The notes beneath the pieces were generated by a model, which saw only the letters and a program-made list of their open reading frames with translations, was not told the DNA's origin and made no database searches. Below, piece after piece: positions 57,475-64,000 of a DNA stretch of 64,000 bases (its first letter is position 1; each line of letters opens with the position of its first letter). The DNA is taken from assembly GCA_963713545.1 (NCBI GenBank), contig CAVQME010000003.1:36902-100901 (forward strand). The letters run 5' to 3'. Made by a program: the position numbers and the translations under genes. This stretch comes from CAVPLM01 sp963713545. Lineage in GTDB: Bacteria; Actinomycetota; Thermoleophilia; RBG-16-64-13.

Positions 57475-58071
57475 GTGGATTTCCAGGAACTCATAACCAA
57501 AAGGTACGCATGCAAGCTTTTCGACGGCCTTCCGGTGCCTGAGGAGACTATGGCCGAACTCCTCGAGATGGTGCGCTTGGCCCCGTCGGGTCTGAACATC
57601 CAGCCCTGGAAGATCAAGGTCGTGAGCGACGCCGCGACCAAGGAGCTTCTCTCGCCCGCCACCCACGACGAGCCGCAGGTCAAGAGCTGCTCGCACCTGC
57701 TGGTCTTCTGCGCGGACACCGACATAGACGCGCTCTCCCAGAGGCTCGGCCGGGAGATGAAGGCCCATCACGTGCCTGACAACATCTGGGATATCGTCAT
57801 GGGTATCGCCGGCGAGGTCGCCGCCCTGCCTCCGTCTGAGATCAGGGCTTGGATGCAGAGTCAGGTCTACATAGCGCTCACTTACGCGATCCTGGGAGCG
57901 AAGGCCCTCGGTCTTGATTCCTGCCCGATGACGCACTTCATCCCCGCGGAGTACTCCCGCATCCTGGGACTGCCTGAGAACCTGGTGCCGACCATCCTAT
58001 GCGCTGTGGGGAACGCAGCCGACGAGCCCAAGCCCAAGTGGCGCTATCCGGTGGAAGATCTGCTCGTCTGA
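57475..58071 (+). CDS. Nitroreductase family protein
   Basis: GTG 57475 (MDFQELI) has AAGGAG 7 bases before. An ATG two codons earlier would sit one base after that site. The 198-residue protein has ITKRYACKLFDGLPVPEE, then the FMN-binding APSGLNIQPWKI. The last third has LGAKALGLDSCPMTHF and a VGNAADEPKPKWR tail. This is a flavin enzyme that reduces nitro compounds or quinones with NAD(P)H. It has no clear operon partner. Confidence 0.85.
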   Translation: MDFQELITKRYACKLFDGLPVPEETMAELLEMVRLAPSGLNIQPWKIKVVSDAATKELLSPATHDEPQVKSCSHLLVFCADTDIDALSQRLGREMKAHHVPDNIWDIVMGIAGEVAALPPSEIRAWMQSQVYIALTYAILGAKALGLDSCPMTHFIPAEYSRILGLPENLVPTILCAVGNAADEPKPKWRYPVEDLLV

Positions 58072-58097
58072 GCGCCGCGGTTACCGGCGGCGCGCTC
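58071..58097 (+). terminator. Hairpin terminator after the nitroreductase gene
   Basis: Immediately after the stop, a GC-rich stem (3 bp, a one-base bulge, then 6 bp) with a TTA loop spans 58071-58097. It is an imperfect stem without a T-tract, so confidence is limited. Confidence 0.4.
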
Positions 58098-58142
58098 GGC
58101 GCGGCTGTCCGCGTGGCCGGAGAGGCGCCTTAGAACGAGTTG

Positions 58143-58784
58143 TTAGCGCGCGCGGCCCATGAGGTGGCCGCCCAGCCCCACCGTCCACAACAGGATGGGA
58201 TAAGCGACCCAGCGCTCGACGCCGCCCATGCCCAGTCCGGCCGCGGGGCTGGAATCACCCATGATCATGTACAGCACCAAAATCACGAGTGCGACCGCCC
58301 CCAGCACGACCGAGAAATAGCGGAACGGTGCCGTCTCTACGGTAAAGGAGACGATGGCCGCCACCCCGCCGGCAACGAACGTGAGCATGGCGAAGATGGC
58401 GTGGACGTTTCCCGTATCGCCCGGGAAGACGCCCACCCCAAGCACTCCCAACCCGAACAGGCCAATGAGGATCGCGGCCGCCTTGCGCTGGAAGCCCTGC
58501 AGGATGCAGAAAGACGCTACCAAGACCATAGCGCCGCACACGATCATCGCGGAGTTGAAGATGGTCGCCGAGGGTTCCTCGATGACGCTGTCCGGCGGCT
58601 CGGTGGCGCCCAGATCGCTTATCGCGTTCTGAGAGGTGCTGTAGCCCTCGGGGTAGAGGGCCTCAGCGGTGATGATGCCCATGAACGCGATAACGCCCGC
58701 CGCAAACAGCAGGGCGCCCGCTACCGCCAGGTATCTGGGCCTCAGCCGTCTCGCGCTCGGCTGGGATCGGCGTCCGTCGGTCAT
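58143..58784 (-). CDS. DUF998 family membrane protein
   Basis: The ATG at 58784 (MTDGRR) has AAGGAA 6 bases before. The 213-residue protein has six predicted membrane helices. The family segments are GYSTSQNAISDLGAT after helix 1, VGVFPGDTGNVHAIFAML and a late VERWVAYPILLWTVGLGGHLMG. DUF998 members are of unknown function. It is divergent from a 5'-truncated TetR gene. Confidence 0.8.
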   Translation of the reverse strand: MTDGRRSQPSARRLRPRYLAVAGALLFAAGVIAFMGIITAEALYPEGYSTSQNAISDLGATEPPDSVIEEPSATIFNSAMIVCGAMVLVASFCILQGFQRKAAAILIGLFGLGVLGVGVFPGDTGNVHAIFAMLTFVAGGVAAIVSFTVETAPFRYFSVVLGAVALVILVLYMIMGDSSPAAGLGMGGVERWVAYPILLWTVGLGGHLMGRAR

Positions 58785-58849
58785 CGTCGGTTCCTTTCTG
58801 CGCACGCACTCCCTGGAAGCAGGCCGGACGAGATTCTACCCCGTCTAGG

Positions 58850-59305
58850 GGTATCCTCGACTCCCTCGACTATGCCGATTGTCTCGCTCTTGCGGAGCAT
58901 ACTCGCGGCACTACCGGAGACGAGCGGCTGCAGCGGTACATCGGGGGCCAGACCCGGCTTGCCGCCGACGAGGACGGCTTTCTGGTGTTCTTCGACCTGC
59001 TGCCCTACGTCATACGTGACGAGCGGCTGCGGCAGCGGGTAGCCGCTCTCTATGAGTGGTACTACAAGATGAACGTCGAGTGGCTGGGTCTGGCCGACCG
59101 GGTGCGGCCGGAGAACCGGGAACGTTACATAGGCTTCGTGTCCCTCATGGTCGCCGTGGTGGACGGGCTCGCTCTGCAGGCCGCTTTGAAACCACAGGGC
59201 TTCGATCTGGATCGCTCCTTCGCGGCGCTCGAGTTCTTCCTCAAACGCTGCCTGGGCGATCTTCTCGACTCGCTGGACGAGCCGGAAGGGGCGCCATCCG
59301 TCTGA
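58850..59305 (+). pseudogene. TetR regulator missing its DNA-binding domain (5' truncated)
   Basis: From about 58850 a continuous frame to the stop at 59305 encodes ILDSLDYADCLALAEHTRG, GFLVFFDLLPYVIRDERL and ALYEWYYKMNVEWLGLADRV, as in the C-terminal ligand domain of TetR-like regulators. The helix-turn-helix that should precede it is absent, and no ATG or GTG with a site opens the frame. The first in-frame start, GTG 58985, would leave 106 residues. The most likely explanation is a deletion of the 5' part. A short domain-only protein is possible but less likely. Confidence 0.55.
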
Positions 59306-59330
59306 CGGGGCCTCAAGCGTGCGGACGGCC

Positions 59331-60800
59331 TCAATCCAGGTAGACCAACCGTCCCTCGACCCTGCTGCTCACGTTCTGGTGCGCAAGTAGCCACTCGCGC
59401 AGCACTGTCTGGGCTGAGGTTGCCGCCACCCTGCTCGGCCCGGCAGCTGTGAGCTCATCCGGCGTCAGATCCAGATACGGCTTGGCGTTCTTGGCGTGGT
59501 AACCCTGCAGGACGAGCGTATAGGTGCGTCCATCATCCACCGGGATGCCGTTCACCGAGAGCGATACCAGTCCTGGGCTCGTATTGGAATACACTGCGCG
59601 CACCGCGGAGTTGACTTGATAGCACTCCCCCTCCCCATCCCGGTTCTCGGGACGCATCCAATGGGCAAATGTCTTCTTGAGGGCCGTGCCGGTCAGCGTG
59701 TAGCGCGTGAGCGAGTCGTCATAGGGGAAGCAGGAGACGAAATCCATGAGGCTGACCGCAGGGCCCATCTCCCTCACCCGTACCGACCCGGCCCCCAAGA
59801 GCACCACGTCGCTCTGCGTTCCTTCGGCCAGAGCGTCGGCCAGCAGGTTCCCGAGCGTCGTCTCCTCCTCTCGCCGCGGATGGGTTAGGGTCTCGGCGAA
59901 CTTGCTGATGATCACGCTGTACTTGCGGTCGACCACCGACTTGAAGGACTCGATGAACTCGGCCATGCGCAGGTCGGGCTCGGCGATATGCTCGTCGATG
60001 GGGATGAGCTGCCACTTCGACTCCACGATGGAGTTCGTGTCGTCATCCACTACGATGTCGAAGCGGCCGATCTGATTGGTGCCGGTACCCGCCTGGGTGA
60101 TGAGGATGCCGTTGACCCGCTCCGGCTCGGCAAGCAGCGTGTGGCTGTGCCCGCCGATGATCATGTCCACGCCCCATTCCGGCCGGAGCATGGCGGCCAG
60201 TTCCTTGTCCGACTCGAAACCGATGTGGGTCAGAAGGATGGTGAGATCGATGTCGTCGTTCTTGAAGGCGTCGCAGATCTTGCCCACCTCCAGGCCGGCT
60301 TCCTCGAGGGTGACGAACGTGCCGATGAGCTCGTCGAGCTTGATGGAGTCCATGACCTTCTCCGTGAGGATGCCGGTGAAGAGTACGTCGAACCCGGCCT
60401 TGGAGATGACGTGGTATGGGCGCATCATGCGCTTCTCGAAGGGTTTGATGTAGAGGTTGGCGTTGACGATGGGGAAATTGGCGATCTTCTCCAGGAACAG
60501 TAGGTGCGGCAGGCCGTAATCGACCTCATGGTTTCCCAGAGCGACCACGTCGGGGGCGAGGTAGTTCATGATCTGCATGGTGGAGGTGCCCTTGAAGTCG
60601 GAGTCGATGATCGACCCCTGCACCATGTCGCCCGAGATCACGTAGAGGACGTTCTCCTCCTCGGCGCGTACCTTGTTGATATAACCGGAGAGTAAGGGCA
60701 GGCCGCCGATGAGGTCTCCCCCGCCCGCTTCCTGCTCGGCCAAGAAGTCCCCGTGCATGTCGTTGGAATGCAGGATGGTGAACCTGCGACTAGCGCCCAT
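59331..60800 (-). CDS. Bifunctional metallophosphatase / 5'-nucleotidase (UshA-like), apparently cytoplasmic
   Basis: The ATG at 60800 (MGASRRF) has GGGAGG 5 bases before. The longer frame to 60968 reads through a repeat and is not coding. The 489-residue product has TILHSNDMHGDFL (metal site), ISGDMVQGSIIDSD, LGNHEVDYG and IIGGHSHTLL. The C-terminal nucleotide-recognition domain follows, with NLLADAL, VLLGAGSVR and PYDDSLTRYTLTG. UshA and its relatives are usually exported, but no signal peptide is seen here. It hydrolyses nucleotides or UDP-sugars. Confidence 0.85.
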   Translation of the reverse strand: MGASRRFTILHSNDMHGDFLAEQEAGGGDLIGGLPLLSGYINKVRAEEENVLYVISGDMVQGSIIDSDFKGTSTMQIMNYLAPDVVALGNHEVDYGLPHLLFLEKIANFPIVNANLYIKPFEKRMMRPYHVISKAGFDVLFTGILTEKVMDSIKLDELIGTFVTLEEAGLEVGKICDAFKNDDIDLTILLTHIGFESDKELAAMLRPEWGVDMIIGGHSHTLLAEPERVNGILITQAGTGTNQIGRFDIVVDDDTNSIVESKWQLIPIDEHIAEPDLRMAEFIESFKSVVDRKYSVIISKFAETLTHPRREEETTLGNLLADALAEGTQSDVVLLGAGSVRVREMGPAVSLMDFVSCFPYDDSLTRYTLTGTALKKTFAHWMRPENRDGEGECYQVNSAVRAVYSNTSPGLVSLSVNGIPVDDGRTYTLVLQGYHAKNAKPYLDLTPDELTAAGPSRVAATSAQTVLREWLLAHQNVSSRVEGRLVYLD

Positions 60801-60819
60801 CTGTACCTCCCGTCGAACA

Positions 60820-60924
60820 TAGGACCCGCGCGACTGATGAGACCGGTGAGACCCGTGCGACCGGCTAAACCGGTGCGGCTGACCGGTACGACCGGCTGAA
60901 CCGGCGCGGCCGTGAGACGGGCGC
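60820..60924. repeat. Degenerate 9-bp tandem repeat
   Basis: About ten imperfect 9-bp units of the type GACCGGTGC, one with a 4-base insertion, occupy 60841-60924. A few related bases precede them from 60820. It lies just upstream of the 5'-nucleotidase gene. The rest of the intergenic region to 61088 shows no gene. Confidence 0.5.
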
Positions 60925-61088
60925 GCGGCATGCCCGAATGCCCCCACCGGCCCCGCCCATCCTAGCATCGTCTTCGCGACGTCCGCCGGGTGCGTTTGCG
61001 GTATCTTCGTCGGAGTAGGAATGTGGCGATCCCGCGGTGAGGCGCGGGTCGACGCGATTCGCCCTCCTGATCCTACGAAGAGGCGCCC

Positions 61089-61907
61089 ATGTCAAGATGG
61101 ACAGATGCACTGCGCAGTCTCGCGGCCATGGTAGGCGGCGGGCCGCGCGAAGCGGGCCCGCCCCGCTCTCCGAACGGGGCCTCCTCGTTCCATCTCGTCT
61201 GGGAGCTGCCCGCGGCAGCGCGGTCGGCACGGCTGGTCGAGGTATCGGCCGTGCTCGAGATCGTGGTTCCACCACAAGTGCAGGCCCTCTACTTCTGGGC
61301 CCTGCAGGTCGACTTTCTGGCAGGGGACCGCTTCCGCGGGGGCGCTCACACCGGCCTGCAGTGGAACCGGCGCTACCCTGGCTACACCGCCGTGAATTGG
61401 GGCGGATATGCGTCGCAAGAGGACGGGGGCGGGATACTCTCTGGCTCAGTGTCCGATCTGCCCGGCTTCCCCGACGATCCCAACACGCTTGGATACCCCT
61501 GGAAGCAAGGCCGGCCCTATCGTCTTCGGATCTTCCGCTCTCCTGACGGGCAAGGGGCGTGGCGCGCGGAAGTGACCGACGTATCTGCAGGGCGGTCGTC
61601 GGTCGTTCGCGACCTCTTTGTCGATGCCGGCGGCAAAGCCGGATATCTTGTCCGCCCCATCGTCTGGTCGGAGGTGTTCGCCGACTGCGATGCCCCCTCG
61701 GTCTCGGTGCGCTGGAGCGATCTTCAAGCGGCAGACGAGACCGGCGCCGTGTTCAGGCCCGACGCGGTGCGGGTGAACTACCAGCCGGTCTCCCGAGGCG
61801 GGTGTACGAACACAACGGCGACCATCGAAGCTGCCGGGGCCGTCCTACAGGTTACCAATACCCCGCGTACCGTCGAGCAGGGGGCTTTGCTTCATCTCGG
61901 GCTTTGA
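61089..61907 (+). CDS. Protein of unknown function (WGGY-containing)
   Basis: The 272-residue protein has no signal peptide. It starts with a short helix and is then rich in Trp, Tyr, Gly and Asp, with WELPAAARSARLVEVSAVLE, LQWNRRYPGYTAVNWGGY and GYPWKQGRPYRLRIFRSPDG. The composition and spacing suggest a beta-sandwich. I recognise no family and no active site. ATG 61089 has no clear ribosome site. A terminator follows its stop. Confidence 0.6.
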   Translation: MSRWTDALRSLAAMVGGGPREAGPPRSPNGASSFHLVWELPAAARSARLVEVSAVLEIVVPPQVQALYFWALQVDFLAGDRFRGGAHTGLQWNRRYPGYTAVNWGGYASQEDGGGILSGSVSDLPGFPDDPNTLGYPWKQGRPYRLRIFRSPDGQGAWRAEVTDVSAGRSSVVRDLFVDAGGKAGYLVRPIVWSEVFADCDAPSVSVRWSDLQAADETGAVFRPDAVRVNYQPVSRGGCTNTTATIEAAGAVLQVTNTPRTVEQGALLHLGL

Positions 61908-61908
61908 G

Positions 61909-61938
61909 GCGTCGCATTACGACGCGCACGTGCTTTTT
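61909..61938 (+). terminator. Rho-independent-like terminator after the WGGY protein gene
   Basis: GCGTCG (61909-61914) pairs with CGACGC (61920-61925) around a CATTA loop. A palindromic GCACGTGC and a T5 run (61934-61938) follow within a T-rich stretch. It is one of the few terminators here with a T-tract. Confidence 0.5.
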
Positions 61939-62022
61939 CCTTTCTCTTAACCTCCTGGTAACACAAGCGGTCGAGTCTCGACCTAATCTGGATGCAGGTT
62001 CGACCATTCCAGGGAGGAAGCG

Positions 62023-62295
62023 GTGACCGCAAGGGTGGAGATCTTGCTTTGGCCGGTCGAAGACGGAGAGCGCGACCTGATTCCCATCGGACCCACTCTC
62101 GCCGGCTATCTGCTGGCGCTTGCTCCCGGCTCCCCCTGTCTGTGCTGCGGGAGCCCCCTCCAGGGGCCGCCCGCAGCATCCTGGCTGCCTGATTCGTATG
62201 CTCTATTCTGTTCGCGGTGCAACGCAGCGATCAGCGCGGAGGGGACTCCCGCTTGGCCTAGAACCGAGCCGGAGCCACTCGTCGAGGCAGCCTGA
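62023..62295 (+). CDS. Small cysteine-pair protein of unknown function
   Basis: GTG 62023 is preceded by GGGAGGAAG. The 90-residue protein carries two CxxC-type pairs, CLCCGS (about residue 41) and CSRCNA (about residue 64), so it can bind a zinc ion. The rest is Pro/Leu-rich with no helix long enough to be a membrane segment. It ends 2 bases before the next gene, so the two are co-expressed. Confidence 0.5.
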   Translation: MTARVEILLWPVEDGERDLIPIGPTLAGYLLALAPGSPCLCCGSPLQGPPAASWLPDSYALFCSRCNAAISAEGTPAWPRTEPEPLVEAA

Positions 62296-62297
62296 CG

Positions 62298-62699
62298 ATG
62301 AACCGGTTGCCCGCGCGAAGACGTCCGCCTGGCCCTAGGCCGTGCATGGGCGCGGAGATACTGCGGCAGGTCTTGGAGGACGAGAAGTCGGCCCACCTCC
62401 TGGTCACTGAGGCTGCGCCTGAAGTCCCGGAAGATCTCTCACCCACGGAGCCGGATGACCGCGGCCGTCTCACGCGGCGGGAATGGTTCTATGCCAACGT
62501 CGTGTTCTTCCTCATCGGGACCTGGAACCTCTTCATCGTGAACCTGGCCCGCACGCCCGATAGATGGTGGTTCTGGCTGCCCGTGGCTCTGTGGGCCATG
62601 GGTCTCGTTATCTACGGAGCTTGGGCCGCATGGAGGGCCAGGCGGACGCACCCTCACGTCGCCGGCGCACGAGGAACAGGGCTCAGGCGCCCGACATAG
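62298..62699 (+). CDS. Two-helix membrane protein (2TM-like)
   Basis: The 133-residue protein has a basic Pro-rich N-terminus of about 60 residues and then two hydrophobic helices. EWFYANVVFFLIGTWNLFIV is followed by a short loop with NLARTPDRWWFW, resembling the 2TM domain found in actinobacterial regulators and small proteins. The C-terminus is basic. It starts 2 bases after the preceding gene and overlaps the convergent kinase gene by 17 bases. Confidence 0.6.
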   Translation: MNRLPARRRPPGPRPCMGAEILRQVLEDEKSAHLLVTEAAPEVPEDLSPTEPDDRGRLTRREWFYANVVFFLIGTWNLFIVNLARTPDRWWFWLPVALWAMGLVIYGAWAAWRARRTHPHVAGARGTGLRRPT

Positions 62700-64000
62700 T
62701 CGGGGCTCCGGGCAGGGTCACCGTGAAGGTGGAGCCCACGCCGACGGTGCTCTCCACTTCCACTCGTCCCCCGTGGCGCTCGGCCACGTGCCGCACGATG
62801 CTCAAGCCGAGGCCGGTCCCGCCGGTCTCGCGCGAGCGGGCTTTGTCGACCCGGTAGAAGCGCTCGAAGATACGTTGCTGATCGGCCTGGGGTATGCCCA
62901 CCCCATCGTCGCGTACGCTTAGCACCACCCGATCCCGGCCGCCGACGGCAGCCTCCAGATGAAGTCGCAGGGCGATGTGCCCTTCAGGCTCGGTGTAGCG
63001 AACAGCGTTATCGAGCAGATTGCGGATGAGGGTGCGCAGGGCGACTTCGTCGCCGATCACCACGACCGTCGCCGGCGTGTCGACCGTGAGTTCCTGGTGC
63101 TTCGCCTTGGCCAGCGGTCTCACCTCTGCCACCGTTTCGGTTGCCAAAGGTACCAGGTCGACTTCGGCGAAAGCGCTCTCCGTCGAGATCCCCGGTTCCT
63201 CGAGTCGGGACAGAGTCAGCAGGTCGTTCACCAGGTCGGTCAGGCGGCCCATCTCCGTCGCGAGCCTGTCGACGAACTTCTCAGCCTGCTCGGGATCCTC
63301 TCGGACGGCGTGGCCGAGGGTGTCCGCCAGTAGGGAGAGTCCGGCCAGTGGGGTCTTGAGTTCGTGAGACACATTAGTGGCGAAGTCACGCCGCATGCGT
63401 TCGGTGGTGCGGCGGGCCGTCTCGTCCCGGATGACGAACAGCGTTTGGCCGCCGAAGGTTTGGGGCGCGCCGCGGGAAGGCGCGCCCGCGGCTCTCGTCT
63501 CCGTCGACTGCAGGGGGATCACTTCCACGGATAGCGAGCGTCCTCCGGGAAGTTCGAGCACCTCGGTGATCGCTCCCTCGGCCTCCTGGGCCTTGCGCGC
63601 CAAAGCCTGCGCGGGGAAGGAGCGAGCCGCTAGGACCAACGGTGTACCCTCTATCCCCTGTAGATCCGCGCCCAGGATCTTGCCTGCGGCCGGATTGCTC
63701 CGGAGCAGCCGCCCGTCGGCGTCCACGAGCAGGACCCCCTCGCTCATGGACGCTAGAACTTGACCGGACCGCTCCATCTCCGCGCCGAGTTGCCCGGCTC
63801 GCACCTCTAGTTGGGCGGCCATATCATTCAGAGACCCGGCCAGATCTCCCAACTCGTCCTTCGTGCGCACGCTGGTGCGGTAGTCCAGCTCACCCGCGGC
63901 CACCAGCGAGGTCATGTGCTGTAGCCGCTCGATCGGCTTAGTGATGGAGCGGGTTAGGAAGTAGGCAACAGCCAGCGTCGGAAGAAGAAGGATCGCCCAT
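62683..64000 (-). CDS. PhoR-like sensor histidine kinase, C-terminal part (N-terminus beyond the window)
   Basis: The visible 439 residues begin inside a membrane helix (WAILLLPTLAVAYFL), then a HAMP linker (TRSITKPIERLQHM) and a PAS domain (LVDADGRLLRSNPAA). HisKA has its His in NVSHELKTPLAGL, and the HATPase ends with GTGLGLSIVRHVAERHGG and a short tail. This order is that of PhoR, which pairs with PhoB. The sensor domain and start codon are not visible. It is convergent with a small membrane protein gene. Confidence 0.85.
   Translation of the reverse strand, partial: WAILLLPTLAVAYFLTRSITKPIERLQHMTSLVAAGELDYRTSVRTKDELGDLAGSLNDMAAQLEVRAGQLGAEMERSGQVLASMSEGVLLVDADGRLLRSNPAAGKILGADLQGIEGTPLVLAARSFPAQALARKAQEAEGAITEVLELPGGRSLSVEVIPLQSTETRAAGAPSRGAPQTFGGQTLFVIRDETARRTTERMRRDFATNVSHELKTPLAGLSLLADTLGHAVREDPEQAEKFVDRLATEMGRLTDLVNDLLTLSRLEEPGISTESAFAEVDLVPLATETVAEVRPLAKAKHQELTVDTPATVVVIGDEVALRTLIRNLLDNAVRYTEPEGHIALRLHLEAAVGGRDRVVLSVRDDGVGIPQADQQRIFERFYRVDKARSRETGGTGLGLSIVRHVAERHGGRVEVESTVGVGSTFTVTLPGAPTMSGA

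Noticed and set aside
58140..59042. 300-codon plus-strand frame
   Set aside because: It is mostly antisense to the DUF998 gene, with a composition rich in Ala, Arg, His and Gln. The TetR-like residues beyond it are in another frame.
60801..60968. N-terminal extension of the 5'-nucleotidase
   Set aside because: The 56 extra codons come from the 9-bp repeat, are rich in Gly, Arg, Ser and His, and end at a strong ribosome binding site for ATG 60800.

Overview
This is a GC-rich bacterial chromosome segment. It most resembles a deep-branching, probably anaerobic or facultative actinobacterium. The reasons are the high GC content with frequent GTG and TTG starts, a kdp operon with a tiny upstream membrane peptide, an LppM-like lipoprotein, an MmpL-type exporter, and an NADH-type [FeFe]-hydrogenase under a Rex repressor. 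The taxonomy is an inference. I saw no rRNA, tRNA, CRISPR array, phage or insertion sequence.

Layout. 1-1048 holds the N-terminal part of a VanW/YoaR-like protein. 1193-3549 is a promoter with a long leader and a large secreted beta-helix-like protein. 3745-5454 is a HAD phosphatase followed with no gap by a uroporphyrinogen-decarboxylase-family protein. 5540-10183 holds RidA, two paralogous metal-dependent decarboxylase-type amidohydrolases in opposite orientation, a Thr-rich two-domain protein and an alpha/beta hydrolase. 10499-18744 is a complete high-affinity potassium system: small peptide, kdpF, kdpA, kdpB, kdpC, kdpD, kdpE. 18782-26056 holds transporters, a P1 peptidase, a TetR regulator and small enzymes. 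26210-28750 holds a CBS-ACT protein, a QueG-like iron-sulfur protein with no canonical start codon, and an MsrA whose catalytic cysteine codon is an in-frame TGA (probable selenocysteine). 28747-40788 holds a methyltransferase, an S-layer-homology protein, a hydroxyacid-oxoacid-transhydrogenase-type dehydrogenase, MFS carriers, an anchored beta-propeller with a zinc ribbon, an LppM-like lipoprotein and a TetR gene. This TetR gene is followed by an MMPL exporter (40810-43137).

The centre of interest is the minus-strand cluster 52767 to 43085. A promoter whose -10 box lies inside a Rex-type operator leads into rex, a response regulator, a fused HydC-HydB flavoprotein, the catalytic subunit HydA, a hydrogenase-like histidine kinase with a degenerate H-cluster domain, a second response regulator and a REC-PAS-histidine kinase. 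The enzyme can exchange electrons between NADH, ferredoxin and H2. The linked sensors presumably report redox or H2 state, with Rex sensing NADH/NAD+.

52909-64000 holds a UbiD-type decarboxylase, a 3-hydroxyacyl-CoA-dehydrogenase-family enzyme, a GT2 glycosyltransferase, a CHRD protein, a nitroreductase, a DUF998 membrane protein, a 5'-truncated TetR gene, a cytoplasmic 5'-nucleotidase-like protein, three small or unknown genes and the C-terminal part of a PhoR-like kinase. Two intergenic regions here carry degenerate GC-rich tandem repeats with 16-bp and 9-bp periods.
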